A DNA stretch of 64,000 bases, from the NCBI RefSeq assembly GCF_003097515.1, contig NZ_CP029188.1, positions 5,996,531-6,060,530 of the forward strand, written 5' to 3'. This DNA is from Streptomyces tirandamycinicus. GTDB taxonomy: Bacteria; Actinomycetota; Actinomycetes; Streptomycetales; Streptomycetaceae. Made by a program: the position numbers and the translations under genes. The number at the start of each line of letters is the position of its first letter. The stretch's first letter is position 1. The notes under the pieces were generated by a model. That model searched no databases, was not told the DNA's origin, and saw only the letters and a list, made by a program, of their open reading frames with translations. Positions 18,758 through 27,640 of the stretch are shown in pieces.

Positions 18758-20176
18758 GTGCCGTCGATGCTCGATGCCGTCGTCGTGGGGGCGGGGCCCA
18801 ACGGACTGACCGCAGCCGCCGAGCTGGCGCGCCGCGGGTTCTCGGTCGCCGTCTTCGAGGCCCTGGACACCGTCGGCGGCGGCGCCCGGACCGAGGAGCT
18901 CACGCTCCCGGGCTTCCGGCACGACCCCTGCTCGGCGGTGCACCCCCTGGGTGCGGGCTCGCCCGCCTTCAACGCCATGCCCCTCGCCCGGTACGGGCTT
19001 CAGTGGCTCCAGCCGCCGCTGCCCATGGCCCACCCGTTCGACGACGGCACCGCCGCCGTCCTCTCCCGCTCGGTCGCGGAGACCGCGGCATCCTTCGGGC
19101 CCCGTGACGCGGGCGCGTACCGCCGGCTGGTCACGCCGTACGTCCGCAGATGGGACACCCTCGTACGGGACTTCATGTCCCTGCCGCTCAGCGCCCTGCC
19201 GCGCGATCCGCTCACCCTGGCCCGCTTCGGCCTCGACGGGCTCCCTCCCTCCACATGGCTGATGCGCCGGTTCCGCGACGATCGGGCCCGTGCCCTGTTC
19301 GCCGGGCTCGTCGCCCATGTGATCGGCCCGTTGACCGGCATCGGCACCGGCGCGGTCGGCCTGGTCTTCGCCCTGGCCGCGCACGCCGTCGGCTGGCCGT
19401 TGGCCCGCGGCGGCTCGCAGTCGATCTCCGACGCCCTCGCCGCGTACGTACGCGACTGCGGCGGCACGATCCACACCGGGACCGAGATCAAGCGCCTCGA
19501 CGATCTGCCGCCCGCCCGCGCCTATGTGTTCGACACCTCTCCCACGGCACTCGCCCGGATCGCGGGCCTGGGCAGGGCCTACGACGGCTACCGGTACGGC
19601 GCGAGCGTGTTCAAGATCGATTACGCTCTGGACGGGCCGGTGCCGTGGACCGCCGAGGAGCCCCGCCGCGCCGGGACGGTCCAGATCGGCCCCAGCAGCC
19701 GGGAGATCGACACCGCGCTCCGCCGGGCATCCGGCGGCCGCGTCCCCGGGACACCGTTCCTGATCACCGCGCAGCCCACCCTGGTCGACCCCGCCCGGGC
19801 CCCCGAGGGCAAGCACGTCTTCTGGGCCTACGGCCACGTCCCGCACGGCTGGGAGGGCGACCTCACGGACACGATGGAGCGGCAGATCGAGCGCTTCGCC
19901 CCCGGCTTCCGCGATCTGGTGCTCGCCCGCGCCGTCGCCGGGCCGCCGCAACTGGCCGCGCGCAACGCCAACTACGTCGGCGGCGACATCGCCTGCGGCG
20001 CGGCGAACGGCCTCCAGCTGCTGCTGCGCCCCAAGGCGACGCTGTTCCCGTACCGGACCCCGCACCCCGCGGTGTTCCTGTGCTCGTCCGCGACCCCGCC
20101 CGGCCCGGGTGTGCACGGGATGTCGGGGCACAACGCCGCCAAGGCGGTGTGGCGGCAGCTGCGCGGCGAAGGCTGA
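18758..20176 (+). CDS. Phytoene desaturase-like FAD-dependent oxidoreductase
   Basis: A 472-residue amine oxidase/CrtI-type flavoprotein. The FAD motif DAVVVGAGPNGLTAAAELAR is at residues 5-24, and the C-terminal FAD segment GVHGMSGHNAAK ends the protein. It starts at GTG 18758 downstream of GAAGGAG; an ATG nine bases further is an alternative. No other carotenoid genes are nearby, so it is better regarded as one of the many stand-alone NAD(P)/FAD oxidoreductases of streptomycetes than as a pigment enzyme. Confidence 0.85.
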   Translation: MPSMLDAVVVGAGPNGLTAAAELARRGFSVAVFEALDTVGGGARTEELTLPGFRHDPCSAVHPLGAGSPAFNAMPLARYGLQWLQPPLPMAHPFDDGTAAVLSRSVAETAASFGPRDAGAYRRLVTPYVRRWDTLVRDFMSLPLSALPRDPLTLARFGLDGLPPSTWLMRRFRDDRARALFAGLVAHVIGPLTGIGTGAVGLVFALAAHAVGWPLARGGSQSISDALAAYVRDCGGTIHTGTEIKRLDDLPPARAYVFDTSPTALARIAGLGRAYDGYRYGASVFKIDYALDGPVPWTAEEPRRAGTVQIGPSSREIDTALRRASGGRVPGTPFLITAQPTLVDPARAPEGKHVFWAYGHVPHGWEGDLTDTMERQIERFAPGFRDLVLARAVAGPPQLAARNANYVGGDIACGAANGLQLLLRPKATLFPYRTPHPAVFLCSSATPPGPGVHGMSGHNAAKAVWRQLRGEG

Positions 20177-20385
20177 GCCGCGAGTCATGCGAGTGCCGTG
20201 AGTCCCGTTGGTGCGGTGAGTCTCGCGGGTTCCGCCAGTCCTGCCGGTGCCGTCCGTGCCGTCTTCCCGTCCGTGCCGCCCTCCGGTCCGACCTCGTCGT
20301 CCGTCCCGCCGGTGCCCGCCTTCCTCCTTCCCCCTCCCGCTTCTGCCGGTCGGCGGCGGACGGCGGGCAGCGGCATGATGGGACC

Positions 20386-20904
20386 ATGACCGGCCGGTTC
20401 GCGATCACACTCGTCCGCGGTGACATCACCGAGCAGGACGCCGACGCCGTCGTCAACGCGGCGAACTCCTCCCTCCTCGGCGGCGGAGGGGTGGACGGGG
20501 CGATCCACCGGCGCGGCGGGCCGGAGATCCTGGAGGAGTGCCGGAGGCTGCGGGCCTCCCACTACGGCAGCGGCCTGCCGACCGGCCAGGCGGTCGCGAC
20601 CACCGCCGGGAGGCTGCCGGCCCGGTGGGTCATCCACACCGTGGGCCCGGTCCACAGCGCAACGGAGGACCGCGGTGCCCTGCTCGCCTCCTGCTACCGG
20701 GAGTCCCTGCGCGTCGCCGACGAACTGGGCGCCCGTACGGTCGCGTTCCCGGCGATCTCCACCGGCGTGTACCGGTGGCCGATGGACGACGCGGCTCGCA
20801 TCGCGCTGGAGACGGTACGCGGCACCCCGACCGCCGTGGAAGAGGTGAGGTTCGTCCTGTTCGACGACCCGGCGTACCAGGCGTTCGCCCGGCACCTCGG
20901 CTGA
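20386..20904 (+). CDS. Macro domain protein, probable O-acetyl-ADP-ribose deacetylase
   Basis: A 172-residue single macro domain of the MacroD/YmdB type. The ADP-ribose-binding elements are DAVVNAANSSLLGGGGVDGA (about residues 18-37), including the catalytic Asn and the Gly-rich loop, and ISTGVYRWP near residue 125. It removes acetyl from O-acetyl-ADP-ribose or mono-ADP-ribose from proteins. About 5 kb downstream are genes for a sirtuin, a NUDIX hydrolase and an ADP-ribosylglycohydrolase, which act on the same metabolite. A strong hairpin follows it. Confidence 0.92.
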   Translation: MTGRFAITLVRGDITEQDADAVVNAANSSLLGGGGVDGAIHRRGGPEILEECRRLRASHYGSGLPTGQAVATTAGRLPARWVIHTVGPVHSATEDRGALLASCYRESLRVADELGARTVAFPAISTGVYRWPMDDAARIALETVRGTPTAVEEVRFVLFDDPAYQAFARHLG

Positions 20905-20969
20905 CCCGGGACCGCGGTGGGATCGGCCGACTGCGCCTGACTCACCGCCAGCGGGCTTCCGGGGGCGGC

Positions 20970-21000
20970 GGCACCGCCGAGGGTGCCCTCGGCGGGTGCC
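20970..21000 (+). terminator. Hairpin terminator after the macro domain gene
   Basis: CCGCCGAGGG (20974-20983) and CCCTCGGCGG (20986-20995) form a perfect ten-base stem, extended by GGCA/TGCC at 20970-20973 and 20997-21000, 66 bases past the macro domain stop codon. Confidence 0.65.
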
Positions 21001-21582
21001 TTGCCGGATGGAGATTCCCGCCGGTCACGGGCTCGGCGAGGGCGTCGATCGGGGCGATGTGAACCGCGGCTTCAAAACGGCGAGAGGGCCTCGCATTACG
21101 GGGCGAGGCGGCGATGAATTTTGGTCCGGCGGATATTCCGTACGGTCGACCGGCACCTATACCGCGCATGGTCACCCGGCGCCATTGCGGACCGTGCGGT
21201 GATTGGCCGGGCCTCGGGTTTTCCGTCCGCGGTTCCGGCGCCTATTCCGGGTCGGCGCCGCATTTCGGCGGCGGCGTTCTCGAAACCCCGGCGACGCGCG
21301 CGGGTGCTGCCGCCAGGCAGGGCATGCCCACGACATGCCCTGATGCGAGCGAGTCGCGGCGTCTGCCGGGAGACGCAGAGCGAAACCGTCGTGTCCACGC
21401 CCGCAATCGTGTTTGGAGTCGCCCGTCATTCACGGCGTTTTGTTCGAAAATCCTGTCACATGAATATCAAAGCCTTTACCGGTGAGAAGGCGGCGAGCGG
21501 GTGCTGAATTCTGGTCGAGGCTCTGCCAGAGTTTTCCGCGGCCCGCCGGATTCCCCCGGTCGGAGCCCATACCCATTGGTTC

Positions 21583-21603
21583 CTTCGCCGACGAACGGCG
21601 AAG
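21583..21603 (+). promoter_or_regulatory. Leader stem-loop directly before the ribosome site
   Basis: CTTCGCCG (21583-21590) and CGGCGAAG (21596-21603) pair around the loop ACGAA. The AAAGGAG ribosome site starts four bases later, so the hairpin sits at the 5' edge of the initiation region of the secreted protein gene and could stabilise its mRNA or tune initiation. Confidence 0.4.
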
Positions 21604-21618
21604 ACGAAAGGAGTGCTT

Positions 21619-22002
21619 GTGCCGAAGATCGCTCGCGTCGCCGCAGCCGCCGCAGCCGCCGTCCTGGCCGGCGGACTGTTCGCTCCGGCCGCGTCCGCAT
21701 CCTCATCGCACCCGTACACCTGCGCCAACCAGAGCATCGGGGTGAACTGCTCCGGTGTCATCACCGTCAACGACGTACTCAACGGCACCACCATCAACAT
21801 CGGCGGCATCAGCGCCCTCAACGGCACCCAGATCAACGGTCTCCAGGCCGCGCTGGCCAACGTCGCGAACAACAACGTCAACGCGCCCGTCACCGTCCAG
21901 ATCGGCGCGCTGGAGACCACGGCCATCACGACCCTGGCGCGCTACGGCAGGACCGTACTGCCCACGAACGTCAACGTCTGCGCCGGCAGTATCTGCGTCT
22001 GA
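21619..22002 (+). CDS. Small secreted four-cysteine, Asn-rich protein
   Basis: A 127-residue exported protein I do not recognise. It has a Sec signal peptide (MPKIARVAAAAAAAVLAGGL, then FAPAASA with probable cleavage after ASA). The mature part of about 100 residues has two cysteines near its start (YTC, VNC) and two at its end (NVC, SIC), enclosing an Asn/Thr/Ile/Val-rich middle with repeated NGT/NI elements, which suggests a compact beta-rich fold closed by disulfides. GTG 21619 is chosen over GTG 21613 because AAAGGAG ends five bases before it. Composition is loosely chaplin-like, but no chaplin domain is present. An LCP gene follows after two hairpins. Confidence 0.75.
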   Translation: MPKIARVAAAAAAAVLAGGLFAPAASASSSHPYTCANQSIGVNCSGVITVNDVLNGTTINIGGISALNGTQINGLQAALANVANNNVNAPVTVQIGALETTAITTLARYGRTVLPTNVNVCAGSICV

Positions 22003-22021
22003 CATCGGCCGTACCCGGTAG

Positions 22022-22057
22022 CCGGGCTGCTCCGGCTCGCTGCCCGGAGCAGCCCGG
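22022..22057 (+). terminator. Perfect 14-bp hairpin after the secreted protein gene
   Basis: CCGGGCTGCTCCGG (22022-22035) and CCGGAGCAGCCCGG (22044-22057) pair perfectly around an eight-base loop, starting 20 bases past the stop codon. Confidence 0.75.
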
Positions 22058-22170
22058 TGCGCACCGGGGGCCGAGGCCCACGCGGCGACGCGTAGGTCCT
22101 CCGCCCCGCGGAACACGCTGACGGCCCCGACCGCATCCGGATGCTGCCGGCCAATCCGGGGCCTCGCGTG

Positions 22171-22213
22171 ACGTCGGCCTCCAGGACCACGATCGGGTCC
22201 TGGAGGCCGACGT
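22171..22213. other. Perfect 18-bp hairpin of unknown role
   Basis: ACGTCGGCCTCCAGGACC (22171-22188) is exactly complementary to GGTCCTGGAGGCCGACGT (22196-22213) across a seven-base loop. It is separate from the preceding terminator and 165 bases before the LCP start. It could be a second terminator, an attenuator-like leader structure, or a small-RNA or mobile-element scar. Confidence 0.55.
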
Positions 22214-22377
22214 TGCCGTTCGGGGGCGAGCGCGGACGGCGTACGGGCCCGTCCCGTTGGCCAACGTGGGTGACCGCAGCCCCTCGGGTCGGCGCGCCCC
22301 CGCTGCCCGACCCCGACCCCGCCGATCGTCCGGTTAACGTCACGCGTATTCAACGATATTCCTCCCGGGGGTGTCTG

Positions 22378-23775
22378 ATGCGCCGTCTGACCGCAGGACT
22401 GACCGTGCTGGCCGGCCTCGCCTCCTGGCCCTGGCTCGGTGCCCAGGCCGACCCCGCCGCGGGGGTGCCCGCCGCACGGGACACCGGCCGCGGCACCAAC
22501 ATCCTGATCGTCGGCATCGACAGCCGCACCGGACTGTCGAAGGCCGAGAAGCGTCGTCTGCACGTCGGCGGGGAAGGCTGCGACTGCACCGACGTGATGA
22601 TGCTCGTCCACCTCTCCGAGGACCGGCGGCGCGCGAGCGTCGTCTCCATCCCACGGGACAGCTACGTCGAGTACGCCGCGCCCGAGGGCACGACCGGGGC
22701 GGCCCCCCGAGGGAAGATCAACGGAGCCTTCAGGATCGGGCGCGGTCCGCTGGCCGTGCGCACCGTCGAGCAGGCCACCGGCCTGAGCATCGACCACTAC
22801 CTGGAGACCGGCTTCACCGGATTCGAACAGGCCGTCAACGACCTGGGCGGCGCCACCGTGTGCACCGACAAGCCGCTGAAGGACGGGAAATCGGGCCTCG
22901 ACATCTCCACGGGCACGCATCACCTCGACGGGAACAGGGCCCTCGGCTACGCCCGGGCGCGGCACCTGGACCCGCCGGGGGACCTCGGCCGGGTCCGCCG
23001 CCAGCAGCGCATGCTCGCCGAGATGCTCGAAGGGCTGACCGCCCGTGGAGCGCTGGCCGACCCCGTGAAGGCGGCGGACACGGCACGCCGACTGCTCAGG
23101 TCCGTTCGAACGGACGACCGTACCGGCATGAACGACCTCATCGGCATCGGCTGGACCCTGGGGCGGCTTCCGGCCGGCCGGATGGAGTTCGCCACCGTGC
23201 CGATCTCCCACTTCGACCACCGTGTGCCGGGCGTCGGCTCCACGCTGCTCTGGCACGAGTCGCGCTCCCGGGCCCTGTGGGACGCGCTGCGCGCCGACCG
23301 CCCGATCACCGGCGACAGCCGCATCCTCCCCGTACCGGAGACCCGCGCCGAGACCGACCCCGTCCGGATCGCGGTGCGCGTCGACGACGCGAAGGTCGCC
23401 ACCGCGCTGCGGCGCAGCGGGTTCGCGGTGACGGACACCTCGGCCTCCGCTCCCGCCGAGCGGCCCGCGGGCCCGCCGCTGATCACCTTCCCGGAGGGGC
23501 GCCAAGCCGACGCGGCGACCCTGGCCGCAGCCCTCCCGGGTGCCCGCCTTCGGGCCGAAACCCGCCCCGACGCCGTCTTCGACGTCACCGTCGGCTCCGA
23601 CCCCGTCCTGGTCAAGACGGTCACCTACGACCGCAACTTCGCCGAGGGCGCCCCGGTCACCGCGGACCGGCTCCGGTGCTCGGGTTCGCCGGAGCCGGAG
23701 CCGGAGCCGACGCCAGAGCCGAAGCCGAAGCCGACGCCGACTTCGACTTCGGCAGGGACGGCGATGGACGGCTGA
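22378..23775 (+). CDS. LytR-CpsA-Psr (LCP) family cell-wall glycopolymer transferase
   Basis: A 465-residue exported enzyme. A signal sequence (MRRLTAGLTVLAGLASWPWL) precedes the LCP catalytic domain, seen in TNILIVGIDSR (about residues 40-50), DVMMLVHLSEDRRRASVVSI, PRDSYV near residue 99, and GYARARHLDPPGDLGRVRRQ. A LytR C-terminal domain follows (VRIAVRVDDAKVATALRRSG), and the end is a Pro/Glu/Lys-rich tail. LCP enzymes attach teichoic acid-like or other phosphopolymers to peptidoglycan outside the membrane. The ATG was chosen for its signal peptide; the upstream extension is GC-rich nonsense. Confidence 0.9.
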   Translation: MRRLTAGLTVLAGLASWPWLGAQADPAAGVPAARDTGRGTNILIVGIDSRTGLSKAEKRRLHVGGEGCDCTDVMMLVHLSEDRRRASVVSIPRDSYVEYAAPEGTTGAAPRGKINGAFRIGRGPLAVRTVEQATGLSIDHYLETGFTGFEQAVNDLGGATVCTDKPLKDGKSGLDISTGTHHLDGNRALGYARARHLDPPGDLGRVRRQQRMLAEMLEGLTARGALADPVKAADTARRLLRSVRTDDRTGMNDLIGIGWTLGRLPAGRMEFATVPISHFDHRVPGVGSTLLWHESRSRALWDALRADRPITGDSRILPVPETRAETDPVRIAVRVDDAKVATALRRSGFAVTDTSASAPAERPAGPPLITFPEGRQADAATLAAALPGARLRAETRPDAVFDVTVGSDPVLVKTVTYDRNFAEGAPVTADRLRCSGSPEPEPEPTPEPKPKPTPTSTSAGTAMDG

Positions 23776-24014
23776 CGGGTACGGCTGACGGATACGACGG
23801 GGCACGACCTGCGGGGACGGGGGACGGGGGACGTCTGCCGGGGCACGAGCGGCGGGCCGTGGAGCCGCGTCGGCCCCACGGCTCCCGGCCCCGGCGCGTG
23901 CCCGGGCGCCGGGAACGCGCACCGGGCCGGGCGGGGAGCGGGGGCGCACCCCCTCCCCGCCGTGATGTCGCTTTCTCGCCAGCGCCCGCTCCCACCATGG
24001 CCGATGCTGGAGCC

Positions 24015-25520
24015 ATGCCTTCCGACGTGCACCCGTCCATGCACACCGACACCGAGCGCTGCGTACGGGCCGTACGGTCCAGGGACGCGCGGTTCGACGG
24101 GTGGTTCTTCACCGCCGTGCTGACGACCCGCATCTACTGCCGGCCCAGCTGCCCCGCCGTTCCCCCGCGCGCCGAGAACATGACCTTCTACCCCAGTGCG
24201 GCGGCCTGCCAGCAGGCCGGGTTCCGGGCCTGCAAGCGGTGCCGCCCGGACACCAGCCCCGGATCGCCGGAGTGGAACGCCCGCGCCGACGCCGTCGCCC
24301 GCGCGATGCGCCTGATCCAGGACGGGGTCGTCGACCGGGAGGGCGTGACCGGCCTCGCGGCCCGCCTGGGGTACTCGACCCGGCAGATCGAGCGGCAGCT
24401 CCTCGCCGAGGTCGGCGCGGGACCGCTCGCACTGGCCCGGGCACAGCGCGCGCAGACCGCCCGGATCCTCGCGGAGACGACCGCGCTGCCCATGGCCGAC
24501 GTGGCGTTCGCCGCGGGCTTCTCCTCCATCCGGACCTTCAACGACACCGTCCGCGAGGTGTTCGCGCTGGCCCCGAGCGAGCTGCGGAACCGCGCCGCGA
24601 CCCGGCGCGGCGGAGCGCCGCTCCCGGCGGCACCGGGCGTCATCACGCTGCGCCTGCCGTTCCGCACGCCGCTGAACCCCGACAACCTCTTCGGGCATCT
24701 GGCCGCGACCGCCGTACCCGGGGTGGAGGAGTGGCGGGACGGCGCGTACCGCCGCACACTCACGCTGCCGAACGGCCCCGGCATCGTGTCCCTGACCCCG
24801 CGGCCGGACCACATCGGATGCCGGCTGTCCCTCACCGACCACCGCGACCTCACCTTCGCCATCAGCGTCTGCCGGCGGATGCTCGACCTGGACGCCGACC
24901 CCGTCGCCGTGGACGACCAGCTCCGCACCGACCCGCTGCTCGCGCCGCTCGTCGACAAGGCGCCGGGGCGGCGCGTGCCGCGCACCGCCGACGCCGCGGA
25001 GTTCGCGGTACGGGCCGTCCTCGGCCAGCAGGTCTCCACCGCGGCCGCCCGCACCCACGCCGCCCGGCTGGTCACCGCCCACGGCACGCCCGTGCAGGAC
25101 CCCGAGGGCGGCCTCACCCACCTCTTCCCCGAACCCGGGGCGCTGGCCGCCGTCGACCCGGAGCGCCTCGCGTTCCCGCGCAGCCGGCGGACCGCCCTCA
25201 CCACACTCTTCGGGGCGCTCGCCGACGGCACGCTCCGCCTCGGTCCCGGCAGCGACTGGGACGAGGCCCGCGCCCGGCTCTCCGAGCTGCCCGGCTTCGG
25301 CCCCTGGACCGTGGAGGTCATCGCCATGCGGGCACTCGGCGACCCCGACGCGTTCCTGCCCACAGACCTCGGCGTCCGGCACGCCGCCGCAGGCCTCGGC
25401 CTGCCGTCGACGCCCGCCGCACTCACCGCCCGCGCCGCCGCCTGGCGCCCCTGGCGCGCCTACGCCGTCCAGTACCTCTGGGCCACCGGCGACCACCCGA
25501 TCAACCGACTCCCTGTCTGA
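24015..25520 (+). CDS. Ada/AlkA fusion: DNA-3-methyladenine glycosylase with Ada zinc and AraC domains
   Basis: A 501-residue alkylation-repair protein with four parts: an Ada-type zinc domain with Cys42, Cys46, Cys73 and Cys76 (CRPSC and CKRC), where Cys42 would be the methyl acceptor; an AraC helix-turn-helix segment (about 95-190); the AlkA N-terminal domain; and the HhH-GPD glycosylase domain (LSELPGFGPWTVEVIAMRAL) with catalytic Asp near 451 (PTDLGV). It can act as methylation sensor, activator and glycosylase. A methyltransferase gene follows 45 bases later. ATG 24039 is another possible start. Confidence 0.93.
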   Translation: MPSDVHPSMHTDTERCVRAVRSRDARFDGWFFTAVLTTRIYCRPSCPAVPPRAENMTFYPSAAACQQAGFRACKRCRPDTSPGSPEWNARADAVARAMRLIQDGVVDREGVTGLAARLGYSTRQIERQLLAEVGAGPLALARAQRAQTARILAETTALPMADVAFAAGFSSIRTFNDTVREVFALAPSELRNRAATRRGGAPLPAAPGVITLRLPFRTPLNPDNLFGHLAATAVPGVEEWRDGAYRRTLTLPNGPGIVSLTPRPDHIGCRLSLTDHRDLTFAISVCRRMLDLDADPVAVDDQLRTDPLLAPLVDKAPGRRVPRTADAAEFAVRAVLGQQVSTAAARTHAARLVTAHGTPVQDPEGGLTHLFPEPGALAAVDPERLAFPRSRRTALTTLFGALADGTLRLGPGSDWDEARARLSELPGFGPWTVEVIAMRALGDPDAFLPTDLGVRHAAAGLGLPSTPAALTARAAAWRPWRAYAVQYLWATGDHPINRLPV

Positions 25521-25565
25521 GCAAGCCGAGCAGGCCCAGCAAGCCCAGCAAGCCGAGGAACTCTA

Positions 25566-26060
25566 ATGAACCGCACCCACACCGTCACCGACAGTCCCTA
25601 CGGCCCGCTCACCCTCGTCGCCACCGACTCCGTCCTCAGCGGCCTGTACATGACCCGGCAGCGGCACCGCCCCGGCGAGGAGACCTTCGGCGACCCCGAT
25701 CCCCGCCCCTTCCGCGAGGTGATCCGCCAGCTCGACGCCTACTTCACCGGCGAACTGAAGCGCTTCGACCTGCCGCTTCATCTCGCGGGCACGCCCTTCC
25801 AGCGCACCGTCTGGGAGCAGCTGCTGCTGATCCCCTACGGCGAGACCCGGACCTACGGCGAGCTCGCCGGGGCGCTCGGCAACCCCGGCGCCTCACGCGC
25901 CGTCGGCCTCGCCAACGGCAGGAACCCCATCGGGATCATCGTCCCCTGCCACCGGGTGGTCGGGGCTTCCGGCAGTCTGACGGGTTACGGCGGCGGGCTG
26001 GACCGCAAGCAGCGGCTGCTGGCCTTCGAGCGGGGTGTGCCCGACGACGGGCTGTTCTGA
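25566..26060 (+). CDS. ogt: Methylated-DNA-protein-cysteine methyltransferase
   Basis: A 164-residue suicide repair protein that takes alkyl groups from O6-alkylguanine. The active-site PCHRV is at residues 127-131 with acceptor Cys128, and the arginine finger region NPGASRAVGLANGRNP lies just before it. It forms an alkylation-damage operon with the Ada/AlkA fusion gene upstream. The 45-base spacer carries repeated AGCA/AGCCGAG motifs rather than a new promoter, so the two genes are likely co-transcribed. Confidence 0.94.
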   Translation: MNRTHTVTDSPYGPLTLVATDSVLSGLYMTRQRHRPGEETFGDPDPRPFREVIRQLDAYFTGELKRFDLPLHLAGTPFQRTVWEQLLLIPYGETRTYGELAGALGNPGASRAVGLANGRNPIGIIVPCHRVVGASGSLTGYGGGLDRKQRLLAFERGVPDDGLF

Positions 26061-26168
26061 GGGGCGGCCGCGGCGGCGGGGCCACTCCTGCATGTCCGGC
26101 CCGGCAGCTCCTGCCGTGAAGGCCCCACCTGCGCCACCTGCTCCGCCCGCGCCACCCGCGGCAGGCGG

Positions 26169-26885
26169 TCAGCGCAGCCGCCGCAGCAACTCCGGCAGGG
26201 CGGTGCCGATCGGCTCGCGGACGACCTCGTCGGCGAGTTCGTCGTACGGCGTCGGCTCCGCGTTCATGACGATCAGCCGCGCTCCGTGCTCGGCCGCGAT
26301 CCCGGCCAGCGACGCGGCGGGCTGCACCTGGAGGCTGGAGCCCACCGCGATGAACACCTCGGAGGCCTTGGCGATGCCCATGGCCTCGCCGAGCACCACC
26401 GGGTCGAGGCTCTGGCCGAACATGACGGTCGCCGACTTCAGGATCCCCCCACAGGAGGTGCAGGCGGGATCGGCCTCACCGGCCCTCACCCGCTCCAGAG
26501 CGTCCGCCATGGGCGAGCGGGCCTGGCAGCCGGTGCACACCACCGTTCGCGCGGTGCCGTGCAGTTCGAGCACCTTGCGGTCCGGCACACCCGCCCTCTG
26601 GTGCAGTCCGTCCACGTTCTGCGTGATCACCCGGAGCGCGTGCCCGCTGCGCTCGAACTCGGCGACGGCGAGGTGCGCGGCGTTCGGCTCGGCGTGCAGG
26701 ACGGGGCCGTCGAGGCGCATGCGCCATGAGCGCCGGCGGATGTCCCGATCGGACATGTAGTGCTCGTAGGTGACCAGCTTCTCGGCCTCCGGGTCGCGTC
26801 GCCACAGTCCGTTGGGCCCGCGGTAGTCGGGGATGCCGGAGTCGGTGGAGATGCCGGCTCCGCTGAGAATCGCGACCATGGTCAT
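26169..26885 (-). CDS. Sir2-family NAD-dependent protein deacylase
   Basis: A 238-residue sirtuin. It has GAGISTDSGIPDYRG (residues 9-23), TQNVDGLHQRAG (89-99), catalytic His109 (LELHG), a four-cysteine zinc site (Cys117, Cys120, Cys142, Cys145) and GSSLQVQPA. It removes acyl groups from lysine, producing nicotinamide and O-acyl-ADP-ribose. ATG 26879 is an alternative start. It is the last of three minus-strand genes (glycohydrolase, NUDIX, sirtuin) and converges with the methylguanine methyltransferase gene. Confidence 0.93.
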   Translation of the reverse strand: MTMVAILSGAGISTDSGIPDYRGPNGLWRRDPEAEKLVTYEHYMSDRDIRRRSWRMRLDGPVLHAEPNAAHLAVAEFERSGHALRVITQNVDGLHQRAGVPDRKVLELHGTARTVVCTGCQARSPMADALERVRAGEADPACTSCGGILKSATVMFGQSLDPVVLGEAMGIAKASEVFIAVGSSLQVQPAASLAGIAAEHGARLIVMNAEPTPYDELADEVVREPIGTALPELLRRLR

Positions 26886-27037
26886 GTCGCGAGCGTACGC
26901 AGCGGATCGCGGGACGGGCGACCCGGTTTCGGCCCGCCCCCGCGGCTGTGCCCGCCGCCGCGGAGTCGCGGTGCGGCGCCCGGCCCGGGCCCGGTTCGGG
27001 CAGCCCGGCCTGCCGCGGCCGCCCCGATCGGTGCGGT

Positions 27038-27529
27038 TCAGCTCACCGGGCTGCCGTCGACCAGTTCCGCCGGAGCGGTTCCCGCCGTCAGGACGTCCAG
27101 CGCGGCCAGTACGCGCGGGCCGAGCGAACCGAGGAGATACCGGGTGAGCTCCTCCCGCGGCACCAGCTTCCAGGCGACCAGTTCCTCCTCCTGGAGCCGG
27201 ATCGCCGAGAACCGCTCGTCGTCGAGCACCCCGCCGTCGTAGACGTACGCGACGATCGGCGGCCGCCCGGGGCCACGGACCCAGTCGACGGCGAGCAGCC
27301 GCCCCGGCTCGATGTCCAGGCCGATCTCCTCCAGCGTCTCCCGCCGTGCGGCCTCCCGGGGCGTCTCCCCGGCGTCGGACTCGATCGTCCCGCCCGGAAG
27401 ACCCCACCCGGCACGGTAGTTGGGCTCCACGAGCAGAACCCGCCCGCCGGCGTCCCGGAAGAGGGTCGCTGCCCCGGAGAGAACACGGGGCAGGGCGGCG
27501 ACGTAGGCAGCGTATGTGTCGGTGGTCAC
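27038..27529 (-). CDS. NUDIX hydrolase
   Basis: A 163-residue pyrophosphohydrolase. The Nudix helix appears as WGLPGGTIESDAGETPREAA followed by RRETLEEIGL, close to the consensus but with two extra residues between the first Gly pair and the first Glu. The chosen GTG 27529 gives VTTDTYAAYVAALPRV; an ATG at 27571 would add 14 residues. The substrate is unknown, but its neighbours act on ADP-ribose and NAD, so ADP-ribose or a related dinucleotide is a reasonable candidate. Confidence 0.85.
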   Translation of the reverse strand: MTTDTYAAYVAALPRVLSGAATLFRDAGGRVLLVEPNYRAGWGLPGGTIESDAGETPREAARRETLEEIGLDIEPGRLLAVDWVRGPGRPPIVAYVYDGGVLDDERFSAIRLQEEELVAWKLVPREELTRYLLGSLGPRVLAALDVLTAGTAPAELVDGSPVS

Positions 27530-27640
27530 CCGGGGAAGCGTAGTGGGCGCGCGAGGGCCGCCGTCGGGCACCGGCGGAGTCCGGGCCGGTGTCCGGTATC
27601 GGGTCTCCGGCCGGCGGGAGCGCCGGGAGGTGCCGTCCGG

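Larger units (their letters stand above)
20905..21618. other. Gene-poor, lower-GC intergenic stretch with several hairpins
   Basis: About 700 bases without a convincing gene. Base composition is visibly less GC-rich than the surroundings, with AT-rich runs near 21070-21130 and 21410-21480. Besides the terminator at 20970-21000, two further hairpins occur: GCCTCGC/GCGAGGC (21088-21109) and CAGGGCATG/CATGCCCTG (21318-21342). It could contain a small RNA or be remnant foreign DNA. It also supplies the promoter and leader of the secreted protein gene at 21619. Confidence 0.4.
22003..22377. other. Intergenic region with two strong hairpins
   Basis: No gene is seen. The stretch holds the terminator at 22022-22057, a second perfect hairpin at 22171-22213 and a short CGTTGGCCAACG palindrome at 22255-22266, then the promoter region of the LCP gene, where the AT-richer bases just upstream of 22378 include GTATTCAACGATATTCC. 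Confidence 0.5.

Noticed and set aside
18758..20176. Carotenoid biosynthesis cluster
   Set aside because: Only a single phytoene desaturase-like flavoprotein is present; no crtB, crtE or cyclase gene is near it.
22255..22266. CGTTGGCCAACG palindrome as an operator
   Set aside because: Short GC-rich palindromes are frequent here, and nothing else about its position supports a regulatory role.
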